From: Bernardetia sp.
GTDB taxonomy: Bacteria; Bacteroidota; Bacteroidia; Cytophagales; Bernardetiaceae
Length of the DNA: 45,103 nt
NCBI RefSeq assembly: GCF_020630935.1
Contig: NZ_JAHDIG010000032.1
Span: 7,502 to 52,604, forward strand
Reading direction: 5' to 3'
Below the pieces are notes generated by a model. That model searched no databases and was not told where the DNA came from. It worked only from the letters and a program-made list of their open reading frames with translations. A program made the position numbers and the translations under genes. This document shows, in pieces, positions 1-8,150 of this stretch. Within the stretch, counting starts at the first letter, position 1; every line of letters begins with the position of its first letter.

Positions 1-974
1 TCTGTTGTATCTGTTCCCTTGTCCATGTGTGTGTAGGATTTGATAGACTGCACTAAATGTCCTATTCTTTCAGAAGCATCTTTAATTTCTTGAACAGTAT
101 TTTCAGTAATCAGATTATTACAAATCCAATTCAAGACTGGACTGAGATGCGTTTCTGAAACAATTTCTTCTACCTTTTCCAAATCGCTCGCTGAAAAATT
201 ATATTCTACAAAAGTAGGGGCAATATCAAAGGCATTTTTTACGTCTCGGTCTTCCATGTAATCTAAAAGTTCATCTTCTAAGTTACTTTTTTGAAGAATA
301 GATTTTTTTGTTTTATTAGAGGTATTTTTATCTCTACATTGATGTGAATTTATTTTTTCAAATAAAAAATCATTAAGTTTATCTACCTGTTGAGGATTTA
401 CTTTTATAGAAATAACATCTTTAAACTGCTCAGGTGTATTTTTTAAATGTTTTTGTAGAGCATCTGCACTTCTGACAACTGCCGAAGCAGGGTTGTTAAG
501 CTCGTGAGCAAGTCCAGCTGAAAGTTTTCCTAAAGAAATCATTTTTTCAGTCATTTGCTGGTTTTTTGTAAACTCCCTTACTCGTGTTGTCATTCTTCTG
601 ACGAGGGCTTCTGTAAGTTCGTAATTTTCTTTAATTAGAGTTTTGAATTTATCTTTATCAAAACACAAAAGTTTTGTAGGTTCTAATGCAATACCGTACC
701 CAGATGATTTTGTCATACGTGAGAAGGGAAGCTGACCTGTAATTTCATGAGGTTCGTAGATAGCAAGCTGACGCATTTGTCCATTTTGAGCGATATAGAG
801 GCGAATTTTGCCACACAAAATAATGTGCATACAGTCAATTTCTTGTTCTGGTTGAAATAAAAATTCTCCCTCTGCCAAGTCTTGACAGTCTGATTCATCT
901 AAAAGCCACTGTAATTGACTTTCAGGAACTTCTTGAAAATATGGATTTTCTTTTAAGTATTCTAAGTTGCTCAT
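1..974 (-). CDS. Cyclic-nucleotide-domain sensor histidine kinase (partial, C-terminus outside window)
   Basis: Reading from an ATG at 974 towards base 1 gives 324 uninterrupted residues that run off the window. Residues about 10-135 look like a Crp/Fnr-type cyclic-nucleotide-binding beta barrel (EGEFLF, then IILCGKIRLY, then ITGQLPFS). A histidine-kinase dimerisation segment follows, with the H-box KLSAGLAHELNNPASAVVR at about 150-168 and His157 as the expected phosphorylation site. The region after it (about 175-324) is a longer helical stretch than usual and ends in ERIGHLVQSIKSYTHM, a segment typical of the approach to the ATPase domain. The ATPase domain is therefore inferred, not seen. 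No membrane segment is visible, so the protein is probably cytoplasmic and senses a small ligand or redox state. It is divergent from the STAS gene, with 275 bases between them. Family assignment is firm; ligand and partner are unknown. Confidence 0.85.
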   Translation of the reverse strand, partial: MSNLEYLKENPYFQEVPESQLQWLLDESDCQDLAEGEFLFQPEQEIDCMHIILCGKIRLYIAQNGQMRQLAIYEPHEITGQLPFSRMTKSSGYGIALEPTKLLCFDKDKFKTLIKENYELTEALVRRMTTRVREFTKNQQMTEKMISLGKLSAGLAHELNNPASAVVRSADALQKHLKNTPEQFKDVISIKVNPQQVDKLNDFLFEKINSHQCRDKNTSNKTKKSILQKSNLEDELLDYMEDRDVKNAFDIAPTFVEYNFSASDLEKVEEIVSETHLSPVLNWICNNLITENTVQEIKDASERIGHLVQSIKSYTHMDKGTDTT

Positions 975-1249
975 TGGTTTTCTTTGTTTATAATACAATA
1001 AAGTATTACCAATTTATAAATTTTCACGTACTTGGCACTTGGAAAATTTATTTTTTCTAAAAACTTGAAAACTCTCATTAAGAATGGTAAATTTGTCCAT
1101 TCAAAATAAAAGCATATAAAAGACACAGATAAAGCATTTTTTATGTTGATTTTATCAATATTTTAGCTAGTCGTGTTAAACTAAAAGTGTTTTTATTTAT
1201 TATTTATTACTGATAGTAAACCTATTGCAATTATTTTTCGTAAGATATA

Positions 1250-1585
1250 ATGGAAGTCAAATTTACCGAAGAAGGCAGAAACTATATAATTAGTATTGAT
1301 GGAGATTTAGATGCTTCTTCTTCAATCAAACTAGATAAAGTGCTTGCTAAAGCCATTGGAGAAAATCGTAATCCAATTTTAGTGGACTGTACACAATTAG
1401 ACTATATTTCCTCACCTGGAATTGGAGTTTTTACCTCTCACTTGCAAGAGTGTGAGGCTAGAAATATTAGTTTAGTATTGTATGGTATGAACGATAAAGT
1501 ACTTAAAGTTTTTAGAATCTTGGGTTTAGATGAAATCATTCCAATTACTAAAACAAAAGAGGAAGCCAAAAGTAGAGCAAAGTAA
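1250..1585 (+). CDS. STAS-domain anti-sigma factor antagonist-like protein
   Basis: A 111-residue single-domain STAS protein of the SpoIIAA/RsbV type. It opens with a beta strand (YIISIDGDLDASSS) and has the conserved loop LDYISSPGIGVF at about 50-61. Ser55 aligns with the serine that is phosphorylated in SpoIIAA, where the motif is D-S-S-G-L-G-V; here the preceding Asp is Ser and the following Ser is Pro. Such proteins normally bind an RsbW-type kinase when unphosphorylated and release whatever the kinase holds. The next gene, 74 bases downstream on the same strand, encodes just such a kinase, so the two form a likely module. No sigma factor gene is adjacent. Assignment to the family is confident. 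That Ser55 is phosphorylated is inferred from alignment. Confidence 0.88.
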   Translation: MEVKFTEEGRNYIISIDGDLDASSSIKLDKVLAKAIGENRNPILVDCTQLDYISSPGIGVFTSHLQECEARNISLVLYGMNDKVLKVFRILGLDEIIPITKTKEEAKSRAK

Positions 1586-1659
1586 CATCCAAGTAAAAAA
1601 TATTAGTGTATGTAGAATATTTTATAATAGATACTTACTAGCGATATAATAAATAATAA

Positions 1660-2076
1660 ATGATTCACAGCATTCGAATTTCTTGTCTGAAAAACAACCT
1701 AAGCAGAGTTCGTAACTTTGTAGAAGGGGCATTAAAGCAACATTCTATCTCGCCAATCGACATAAATTTAATGGTTTTGGCAGTAGATGAACTTTGTGCC
1801 AACCTTATTATTCATTCGCACAAATGTAATCCTAAGGAAGATATAGAGGTAAGCGTGAGCAGAAAAGACAATCAGTTTGTATTTGAAATAAAAGATGAGA
1901 GCGCACCAAGTTTTGATTTGCTTTCTTATAAAGAACCAGATATGAAACAAATTATTGCAGAAAAGCGAAGTGGAGGAATCGGACTCATATTGGTAAAGAA
2001 AATAATGGATGAGATTCAATATGAAAGAAATGGTTCTGCCAATATTTGTAGAGTTTCTAAAAGATTGGCTACATAA
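1660..2076 (+). CDS. RsbW/SpoIIAB-like ATP-binding serine kinase (anti-sigma regulatory factor family)
   Basis: The 138-residue product is a stand-alone GHKL ATPase. The N-box is VDELCANLIIHSH (about 42-54, with Glu44 and Asn48 as the expected catalytic and Mg-binding residues). The G1 region is FEIKDESAPSFD (about 75-86) and the G2 box is RSGGIGLILVKKIMDEI (about 103-119). Length and motif order match RsbW/SpoIIAB rather than a histidine-kinase C-terminus. The family phosphorylates STAS proteins and sequesters sigma factors or other partners. The STAS gene directly upstream is the probable substrate. The G1 box lacks the usual D-x-G-x-G glycines (it reads DESAPSF), as is common in this branch. 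A strong terminator follows at 2128, so the STAS-kinase pair is probably one transcript. Which protein it controls cannot be read from this window. Confidence 0.85.
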   Translation: MIHSIRISCLKNNLSRVRNFVEGALKQHSISPIDINLMVLAVDELCANLIIHSHKCNPKEDIEVSVSRKDNQFVFEIKDESAPSFDLLSYKEPDMKQIIAEKRSGGIGLILVKKIMDEIQYERNGSANICRVSKRLAT

Positions 2077-2127
2077 ATAATATAGATTTATTTTACTCAC
2101 TGTTATTTATTTGAATAATAGCACTGT

Positions 2128-2158
2128 AAAAAGCAACTTTTTTCAAGTTGCTTTTTTT
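2128..2158 (+). terminator. Rho-independent terminator after the STAS/kinase pair
   Basis: A 12-bp perfect stem (2128-2139 with 2145-2156, core AGCAACTT/AAGTTGCT) with a 5-base loop runs into seven T residues. It lies 51 bases after the kinase stop and separates the module from cysQ. Confidence 0.85.
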
Positions 2159-2211
2159 ATTTCTCAATACATCAAATAATTTTTTAGTTTTAATTTCTCA
2201 TTATCCAACTT

Positions 2212-3042
2212 ATGATAAAAACAGCCATTATAGCAGCCGTAAAAGCGGGACAAAGAATTAAAGAAATCTACGACAAATTTGATAATGAAAAAGATACAGA
2301 TTATACTAAAGACACAATCGTAACCTATAAGTCTGATAATTCGCCCCTCACGCTTGCAGACAAGGAAGCAAACAAAATCATAGAAAAACATTTGAAACCT
2401 CTTGGGTTACCTATTTTGTCGGAGGAAGGAAAAATTATTCCTTATGCTGAACGTAAAAATTGGGGGAAATTTTGGCTCATAGACCCACTAGATGGAACAA
2501 GAGAGTTTGTCAAACGCAATGGAAATTTTACGGTAAATATTGCCCTTATGGAAAATAATATGCCTGTGGTAGGAGTAATTTATGTTCCCGTTTCTGGTGT
2601 TTTGTATGTGGGAGAAATTGGCAAAAATTCATACAAGCAGACTCTAAATATGAAAAATGAAGTGGAAAATGAATTAGATGTAGCCGAAAAAACTCTAATA
2701 GAGGTAAGCCAAAGAAAAAATCAAGATGGTATTATTGCTTTCAAGAGCCGTTCACACTCCAATGCAAAAGACAATAATTATTTAGATAGATTTAATGTCA
2801 AGGAGATTCGTAAGAAGGGAAGTTCTGTTAAGTTTTGCTTATTAGCTGAAGGAGTTGCTGATTTGTATTATCGTAATGGAACAACGATGGAATGGGATTC
2901 GGCAGCAGGAGAAGCAATTCTAAAAGCTGCTGGAGGCAAAATAATAAATGCAGAAACAAACACGCCACTAAAATACAATAAAGAAAATTTAGAAAACCCT
3001 TCTTTTTGTGCGATGAATGCTCTCATCTATGAAGACTTTTGA
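2212..3042 (+). CDS. cysQ: 3'(2'),5'-bisphosphate nucleotidase CysQ
   Basis: A 276-residue member of the inositol-monophosphatase superfamily, normal length for CysQ. It removes phosphate from 3'-phosphoadenosine 5'-phosphate, the toxic by-product of sulfate activation, and is a cytoplasmic Mg-dependent enzyme sensitive to Li+ or Na+. The metal-binding set is complete: Asp50 in TLADKEAN, Glu71/Glu72 in LSEEG, the signature WLIDPLDGTREF (Asp91, Asp94) and Asp229 in MEWDSAAGEA. The residues KRNGNFTVNIALME after the signature are characteristic of CysQ rather than SuhB. The gene stands alone between a terminator upstream and a 488-base gene-free stretch downstream; no sulfate-assimilation gene is next to it. 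High confidence in family, good confidence in the CysQ subgroup. Confidence 0.92.
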   Translation: MIKTAIIAAVKAGQRIKEIYDKFDNEKDTDYTKDTIVTYKSDNSPLTLADKEANKIIEKHLKPLGLPILSEEGKIIPYAERKNWGKFWLIDPLDGTREFVKRNGNFTVNIALMENNMPVVGVIYVPVSGVLYVGEIGKNSYKQTLNMKNEVENELDVAEKTLIEVSQRKNQDGIIAFKSRSHSNAKDNNYLDRFNVKEIRKKGSSVKFCLLAEGVADLYYRNGTTMEWDSAAGEAILKAAGGKIINAETNTPLKYNKENLENPSFCAMNALIYEDF

Positions 3043-3530
3043 TAGTAACAAAAAAAAATACAAAAATCTAATTTTTTAAAGTGTTTAATTTTTTCTTAAA
3101 AGAAGTAAACATTTTTGTGTTTTTTAAGGTAATATACTGTAAAGTATTTGCTCTCTTGGACAGGTATAAGCTAATAAATAAAAAATATTGTAGAATTTGT
3201 AGGGGTAAGTACAAAAAAAATCGTCTTTACTTTATAATGGAAAGTGAAAAAAATAAAATTTTTTGTTAAAATTTGTAAGTTTTTTGGAAGAAATGCTACT
3301 TATTTTATGAAAAAACATTCGTAAATTGCAGCTTCAAGGAAAATATAACAACCTTTTGCTTAATTTTTTCACTTTTTTCTCTAATTTTTTTGAAGAAGAT
3401 GCAACGTTTGTTAAAAAAAACTGTCTATATAAATAGATACTTGTAACAGAACTTAATTTTTAAGTTTTGAACAGAGCTATGAAAGCTGTATCAAGTTATA
3501 AATTAGGACTCTTACTTAATTAGTATAATT
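3043..3530. other. Gene-free AT-rich stretch
   Basis: Very AT-rich DNA with long A and T runs. One small open frame (3081-3269) has the composition of random AT-rich DNA, with Phe, Lys and Ile runs, no recognisable domain and no distinct start context, so it is not called. The only structure seen is a possible promoter near the downstream end (3441-3469). No RNA gene is recognised. Confidence 0.6.
3441..3469 (+). promoter_or_regulatory. Possible Bacteroidota-type promoter for the small exported protein
   Basis: TTG at 3441-3443 is followed 17 bases later by TAAGTTTTG (3461-3469). This is one base longer than the exact TAnnTTTG -7 element. It would start transcription about 55 bases before the gene at 3531. 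Weak because the -7 box is imperfect. Confidence 0.25.
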
Positions 3531-3944
3531 ATGAAAATTAAAATATGTATTCTTTTTTTGCTCGTCTTTGCAGCGATTGGACAAACTATATTTCTCAATA
3601 TAGATGCCAAAAGTAATTTTTTTGATGAGCAAAAACTAGAAAATAGCCATACAACATTGGATAAAATGTCTGAAGAAAATGCAGTACAATCTCCAGAAGT
3701 AGTTGTAACTATTCGTCAGCACGAGACACAAAATGATGAAAATTTTATGAATGTAGGCTTAGATGCAAATGCCGATGATGAAAGCTTGGAAGTTTCTACT
3801 TCATCAAAAACAAAGAAACCTTGTAGTCAAACAACAAAAAAGGAACGTCTGATGTGTCAGAAAGCAAAGGAAGCTGAAGAACAAAAACGTGTAATGGGTA
3901 GTAACTTTATGAAAAATAGTACTATCCAAACGCCAATGCCTTAA
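3531..3944 (+). CDS. Small exported protein of unknown function
   Basis: I do not recognise this 137-residue protein. It begins with a short positively charged stretch and a hydrophobic segment (ICILFLLVFAAIGQTIFL, about 5-22) that can serve as a signal peptide or single anchor. There is no lipobox cysteine. The rest is hydrophilic and low in aromatic residues, acidic in the middle (about 80-90, NADDESLE) and basic towards the end. Two cysteines (about 98 and 109) sit either side of a lysine-rich patch (TTKKERLM) and could form a disulfide in the periplasm. It is flanked by an AT-rich spacer upstream and a terminator downstream, so it is probably transcribed alone. Coding status is supported by length, a sensible signal segment and the flanking signals. 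Confidence 0.6.
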   Translation: MKIKICILFLLVFAAIGQTIFLNIDAKSNFFDEQKLENSHTTLDKMSEENAVQSPEVVVTIRQHETQNDENFMNVGLDANADDESLEVSTSSKTKKPCSQTTKKERLMCQKAKEAEEQKRVMGSNFMKNSTIQTPMP

Positions 3945-4028
3945 TAAATAACACATTAGCTTTAAGCTTTTTTGTTTTATACGCATACAAAAATTTTATA
4001 GTATATGGTACTTACTTTTATTTAGTAG

Positions 4029-4057
4029 CCGAACATTTTTAAAGTGTTCGGTTTTTT
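4029..4057 (+). terminator. Rho-independent terminator after the small exported protein
   Basis: Stem CCGAACATTT / AAAGTGTTCGG (4029-4038 with 4042-4051, one T-G wobble) followed by TTTTTT. Confidence 0.8.
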
Positions 4058-4126
4058 CTTTTAAAAAATAAAAAACTATACTGTTATACTATTAAACAAT
4101 GCACAAATTTTGTAGTTTTATAGTAT

Positions 4127-4687
4127 ATGAAACCCTCAAAAAATCGCTTACAGATTCAAGACAAATACTTTGTACCCTATTTGTCGGAGCAAGAAATGCA
4201 ACAGCGTGTACAAGAGTTAGGAAAGCAAATTGCAACTGATTATTCAGATAAGAAACCGTTATTGTTATGTATTCTGAACGGTTCGTTTGTTTTTGCTGCC
4301 GATTTAGTCCGAACTATGGATACTGTTTGTCAAGTTTCCTTTCTAAAATACTCTTCTTATGTAAAAGATAAATCTTCTGAAGAGGCTAAGGATTTATTAG
4401 GCATTAAAGGCTTAAATGAAGAATTGAAAGACAGACATTTGATAGTGGTAGAAGATATTGTCGATACAGGAACGACAATGAATAAACTATTAAAGGAACT
4501 TGATACCCATCACCCTGCTAGTATAGAAATAGCTACTTGTCTTTTTAAACCTGATGCTCTCAAATTTGATATTTCTCCAAAATATGTCGCTTTTTCTATT
4601 CCAAATCACTTTGTTATTGGTTATGGATTAGATTATGACAATTATGGAAGACATTTGTCTGGCATCTATATTGTCGACGAAGATTGA
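4127..4687 (+). CDS. hpt: Hypoxanthine phosphoribosyltransferase
   Basis: A 186-residue type I phosphoribosyltransferase of usual length. It salvages hypoxanthine (and often guanine) to the nucleotide using PRPP in the cytoplasm. The PRPP loop is VVEDIVDTGTTMNKLL (about 107-122) with the acidic pair Glu109-Asp110. An N-terminal substrate loop reads LLCILNGSFVFAADLVR (about 46-62), and the flexible-loop region contains FLKYSSYVKD. The C-terminal segment FVIGYGLDYDNYGRHL is typical of HPRT enzymes and includes the residues that contact the purine. It starts with an ATG 70 bases after a terminator and is followed by a 147-base spacer, so it is probably transcribed alone. High confidence. Confidence 0.93.
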   Translation: MKPSKNRLQIQDKYFVPYLSEQEMQQRVQELGKQIATDYSDKKPLLLCILNGSFVFAADLVRTMDTVCQVSFLKYSSYVKDKSSEEAKDLLGIKGLNEELKDRHLIVVEDIVDTGTTMNKLLKELDTHHPASIEIATCLFKPDALKFDISPKYVAFSIPNHFVIGYGLDYDNYGRHLSGIYIVDED

Positions 4688-4783
4688 AAGAAATTAATAC
4701 AATCTGAAGGAACTATAAGAGTTTCTTTTTCCTTTTATTTTTTAGTGAATAATACGCTGAGAAGGCGATTTGATATAGTTGTA

Positions 4784-4817
4784 TTATTCTATTGTCCACA
4801 TTATTCTATTGTCCACA
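4784..4817. repeat. Perfect 17-bp tandem direct repeat upstream of the AlbA_2 gene
   Basis: TTATTCTATTGTCCACA occurs at 4784-4800 and again, with no spacer, at 4801-4817. It ends 17 bases before the downstream start codon. It could be a pair of protein-binding sites in the leader or promoter of the gene at 4835, or a simple replication-slippage duplication. Confidence 0.9.
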
Positions 4818-4834
4818 CTAAAATATGAGTTGCT

Positions 4835-5515
4835 ATGGTATATACTATGAGATATAAAGACCTTAAAAATTTGGTTGCAGAAGGTGAGGGACTGCATATA
4901 GAGTTCAAACGAAAAGTATATTATCCTCAAAAAATATTACGTGAAGTAGTAGCTTTTGTCAATACAGAGGGAGGAAAACTGTGTATTGGTGTATCAGATA
5001 ATGGCGAAATTCCTGGTTTAAAATATCCTGATGAGGCAATTTATATGATGGAAAAGGCAATGGAAGATTTTTGTAAGCCTCTCGTAACTTACGATATTTA
5101 TAGAGTACACGTTCCTTACACAAATGGATGTGAGGTAGTTGTTTTTGATTTCAAGCCACATCCAAAACGTCCTGTTTATTTACTTTATAAGAAAAATACA
5201 CGAGTGGGCAAGGCGTATGTCAGAATTGCAGACAAGAGCGCACAAGCAAGTAAAGAAATGCGTAAAATCATAAAGGCTAGAGCTAATGAAAAAGATGTTT
5301 TGTTGCAGTATGGACAGCACGAAAGAACTCTTTTACAATATTTAGGTTCTCACAAACACATCAATTTGGAAGAATATGCTGATTTGGTAAATATATCCCA
5401 AGATGAAGCCTCTGCCATTTTGGTTAATCTTACTGTGGCAAATATTATAGAGGTTAAGCCACAAGAAGGAGGATACGATTTTTTTGTACATGGAAGAACT
5501 GGCTTTAAGGCATAA
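4835..5515 (+). CDS. AlbA_2 (Schlafen-like) domain putative regulator
   Basis: The 226-residue product has an AlbA_2 (formerly divergent AAA-4) domain at about 8-130. Its hallmarks are EGEGLHIEFKRK, then EVVAFVNTEGGKLCIGVSDNGEIPGL, and later RVGKAYVRIADKSAQAS. The remaining 90 residues (LLQYGQHERTLLQYLGSHKHINLEEYADLVN onward) look like a winged-helix domain. This order is common in putative transcriptional regulators and in some defence-associated proteins. No nuclease motif is evident. Two starts are possible, ATG at 4835 or ATG at 4847 (MRYKDLKNL); the second fits family alignments equally well. A 17-bp tandem repeat lies just upstream and may mark self-regulation. Cellular role unknown. 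Confidence 0.8.
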   Translation: MVYTMRYKDLKNLVAEGEGLHIEFKRKVYYPQKILREVVAFVNTEGGKLCIGVSDNGEIPGLKYPDEAIYMMEKAMEDFCKPLVTYDIYRVHVPYTNGCEVVVFDFKPHPKRPVYLLYKKNTRVGKAYVRIADKSAQASKEMRKIIKARANEKDVLLQYGQHERTLLQYLGSHKHINLEEYADLVNISQDEASAILVNLTVANIIEVKPQEGGYDFFVHGRTGFKA

Positions 5516-5517
5516 AA

Positions 5518-5558
5518 ACAAAAAAGGTAGTGATAAGAACATTTATCCTACCTTTTTT
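5518..5558. terminator. Bidirectional terminator between convergent genes
   Basis: A long hairpin: AAAAAGGTAG (5521-5530) pairs with CTACCTTTTT (5548-5557), and an inner GATAA/TTATC extends the stem past a one-base bulge. A runs lie on the left and T runs on the right. It serves the AlbA_2 gene on the plus strand and the TMTC-like gene on the minus strand. Confidence 0.85.
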
Positions 5559-5565
5559 ACTTCAC

Positions 5566-7782
5566 TTATTTTTCATTTAGTGCTGAAACAGAATCTGCCT
5601 GCTTTATGTAAGATTGTTTTTTCTCTTCGTTCTTTTCTATATCATAAAGCCTAGCGATAGTTCTATATAATTTCTCTGATTTTGGAAAATATATAATTGC
5701 ACCCTCAAGAGTATAAATAGCTTTACTTACCTTGCCTTGTTGCTCATATAATCTACTTAGTTTTAGATAAGCGTCTAGGTTTCTTTTATTTTTGCTAACA
5801 GCTTTCAAATATAAATCAATGGCATCTTTTGTTTTGTTAGTCGTAGAATCATTTTGACTTTGTTCTACATAAATGTTTGCCATTCTGTAATAGGCATCAC
5901 CCACCACATTATTGTAATCTGAATCTTTGAAGGAAACAACTAAACCATAAGCTGCCGTAGCCGAATCGGGTTCTTCTAAAAATTCATACGTTTTTCCTAG
6001 ATACAAAAATGCTTCTGGATTCATATCTATGATTCCCCATTTTTTGAAACACTCTACTGCTTGGTGATAATCTCCATTAGCTAAACACATCTTTCCGTAT
6101 TCTTCTTGCGTAACAATAGATTCTGGGTTTATCTGAATAGCTCGTTTATAATAACGACCAGCTTTATCTTCTTGTCCTAAGTCAGTGTAAACTGTTCCCA
6201 AAAGAGCAATCGCATCAGCATAACTTGGATAAATTGTAACAGCTTTTCTAAGTTGGTCGGCTGCTTTTTCCAAATATCTAGCTTTCTGTCTGAAAGAAAC
6301 TGTACTATCTGCTTCAATAATATAACTTCTTCCTAACATGTAACGAAGACGAACACTATTTGGAGAATTGTGTATGTCAGCTTTCATGAGGGTTAGGTCA
6401 TTTTTCCATGCTTCGTTTCTTATTACTGTCTTAATACTGTATAAGACCATTACAAGAGAAGTTCCTAAGAAAGTATAGGTATAAACCCATCTTGCAGCTC
6501 TTTTTCTATTAGAAACCAACCAACCAAATAAATCATATAACCCAAAAGCTGTTGCAATACAGAAAGCTAAAGAAGGCAAGTAGAGAAGTCTTTCTGAAAT
6601 TATAGTACCAGGGGAGAGGAATACAAACTCGTTAGGATTGATTAAAAATTCTGTAATGTAGATAAAAAGTAAATAACCAATGAAATAAAAATAAGCAAAA
6701 GTATAAATACCTTTTTTCTTAATATTAGCTACTGAAATAATGCCAGCTCCAACTATTGCTAAAAAAGTCATTACTATGCGTACATCTGTCCATTCTTTGA
6801 GTGTAATCTGATTGAAAGAATAATCATGAGAAAGATTGATAGGCGCAATCAAGAGTTCTATATATTTTGCAAAGGCAAAAATAAGAGTGCTTATTTTTTG
6901 AGATAGGTCAGCATAAACAAAAGGATTGTTCAAGACACTGTGCATCAAATGAACTTGATTTATATCTTTTGTGAAAAATTCCCTTAGTTGCCAGTAGGCG
7001 AGTGCTGTTAGTAAGACAGGAATAGCTAAGACAAAAATATCTACTTTACGGAGTGGAATAAAGTAATATAGAATGAGTGGCAAAATAAACAAAAATGAGA
7101 TTGCTGTCTCTTCTGTCAAGAGTGCTAAGAAAAATGAAATAGCTACCAAAGGAAGATATACAAAACGAATAGCACCTCTTGCATACGCCGTACGAAGAAG
7201 TAAATAAGTCATCAAGAGTAGCCAAAAAAATGAAAGAAGTTCGTTGCGTCCTTTTATACTTGCTACAATTTCAGTATGTACAGGGTGAGCTATAAAGATA
7301 AGCGTAGCTACAAAAGCTAGAATCTTGCGAGGTCGTTCTTCTAAATAACCAGAAAAAATACGATTCAAGACTGAAAGCAAAAGCATCCCTGTAAGTGCAT
7401 ATAGAAGTACATTTATAATATGACTAATATTAGGGCTTTCTCCGAATAGTGTATATTCAATAGCAAAAGTCAGTAGGGTAACAGGCTGGTAGTGTTCGTT
7501 GGCTGGAATAAATTTGGATTGGCTATCCTTTGCATCTGCATAGCTATCTTGCTTAAAGATATTCATTATTCCATCTACTCCCAATCCTTTGTGGGCTACA
7601 TCGCTTTGAGAAAGCAAACGAGAACCTTCAGTAGCATATTCGTGTGTAAATGTATTAGCATAGAGTCCAATAGCAAACACTACTAAAAAAATACGCTGAA
7701 AAAGAAGGCTAGAAAGCCATTCTCTGCCCAAATAACGAGTAAATTTTTGAAGAGATAGAAGAAAGGTAGAGCGTTGTTTCAT
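5566..7782 (-). CDS. TMTC-like polytopic membrane protein with C-terminal TPR repeats
   Basis: A 738-residue protein in two halves. Residues about 25-450 hold roughly ten or more membrane segments. Residues about 470-738 are tetratricopeptide repeats (for example YADAIALLGTVYTDLGQEDK and AFLYLGKTYEFLEEPDSA). The layout and several local motifs resemble the TMTC family of GT-C glycosyltransferases, known in animals as protein O-mannosyltransferases: ANTFTHEYATEG in the first loop, YQPVTLLTFAIEYTLFGESP before the second membrane segment, HPVHTEIVASIKGRNELLS, and SERLLYLPSLAF. The family fold suggests sugar transfer from a polyprenyl-phosphate donor on the outer face of the inner membrane. The acceptor is unknown and enzymatic activity is inferred only. 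It is transcribed alone, ending at the bidirectional terminator. Confidence 0.75.
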   Translation of the reverse strand: MKQRSTFLLSLQKFTRYLGREWLSSLLFQRIFLVVFAIGLYANTFTHEYATEGSRLLSQSDVAHKGLGVDGIMNIFKQDSYADAKDSQSKFIPANEHYQPVTLLTFAIEYTLFGESPNISHIINVLLYALTGMLLLSVLNRIFSGYLEERPRKILAFVATLIFIAHPVHTEIVASIKGRNELLSFFWLLLMTYLLLRTAYARGAIRFVYLPLVAISFFLALLTEETAISFLFILPLILYYFIPLRKVDIFVLAIPVLLTALAYWQLREFFTKDINQVHLMHSVLNNPFVYADLSQKISTLIFAFAKYIELLIAPINLSHDYSFNQITLKEWTDVRIVMTFLAIVGAGIISVANIKKKGIYTFAYFYFIGYLLFIYITEFLINPNEFVFLSPGTIISERLLYLPSLAFCIATAFGLYDLFGWLVSNRKRAARWVYTYTFLGTSLVMVLYSIKTVIRNEAWKNDLTLMKADIHNSPNSVRLRYMLGRSYIIEADSTVSFRQKARYLEKAADQLRKAVTIYPSYADAIALLGTVYTDLGQEDKAGRYYKRAIQINPESIVTQEEYGKMCLANGDYHQAVECFKKWGIIDMNPEAFLYLGKTYEFLEEPDSATAAYGLVVSFKDSDYNNVVGDAYYRMANIYVEQSQNDSTTNKTKDAIDLYLKAVSKNKRNLDAYLKLSRLYEQQGKVSKAIYTLEGAIIYFPKSEKLYRTIARLYDIEKNEEKKQSYIKQADSVSALNEK

Positions 7783-8150
7783 TAAAAAGAAGATTATGCT
7801 ATTAAAGGTCGCTATCTATGCTGTAAAAGTCTTTCTAACTATAATTTGTTTTAAGACCTTGCCTAAATAGCTTTAAAAATAGTAGATAGATACTTATTTT
7901 CCTAAAGTAAATCTGAATTAATTAACTGTATAAATCTTTATTGCTACTGTTTTTAATTGGTATGAAGTTAAATAGTGTTTAATTATTAGCAAATAGTGTT
8001 TTAAAACTAACCAAACAAAGTTCAATTCGTTTACCAAAAAGAATTTATCAATCGGCTTTTCTAGTTTACTCGTCGAAATAAATTAAAGCTTTATACTTTG
8101 ACTTCTCTAAAAGTAATCTCTCAACTTATTTTCCTACTTTTCCATTTCTT
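7783..8150. other. Divergent promoter region without genes
   Basis: 368 bases between the TMTC-like gene (minus) and the metallophosphoesterase (plus). AT-rich, no hairpin or RNA gene recognised. TATACTTTG at 8092-8100 resembles a Bacteroidota -7 box for the plus-strand gene, but no TTG is suitably spaced upstream, so no promoter is called. Confidence 0.55.

Noticed and set aside
713-898. Minus-strand 61-codon frame inside the histidine kinase
   Set aside because: It lies in another frame of the cyclic-nucleotide-domain kinase, whose own frame is open through the region with clear motifs.
3081-3269. Small open frame of 62 codons in an AT-rich spacer
   Set aside because: Composition is that of random AT-rich DNA (Phe, Lys, Ile runs), no domain, no signal peptide, no start context and no support from flanking signals.
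4835-5515. Anti-phage defence system around the AlbA_2 protein
   Set aside because: AlbA_2 domains occur in some defence genes, but the neighbours are housekeeping (hpt) and a TMTC-like protein, with no nuclease, helicase or toxin module.
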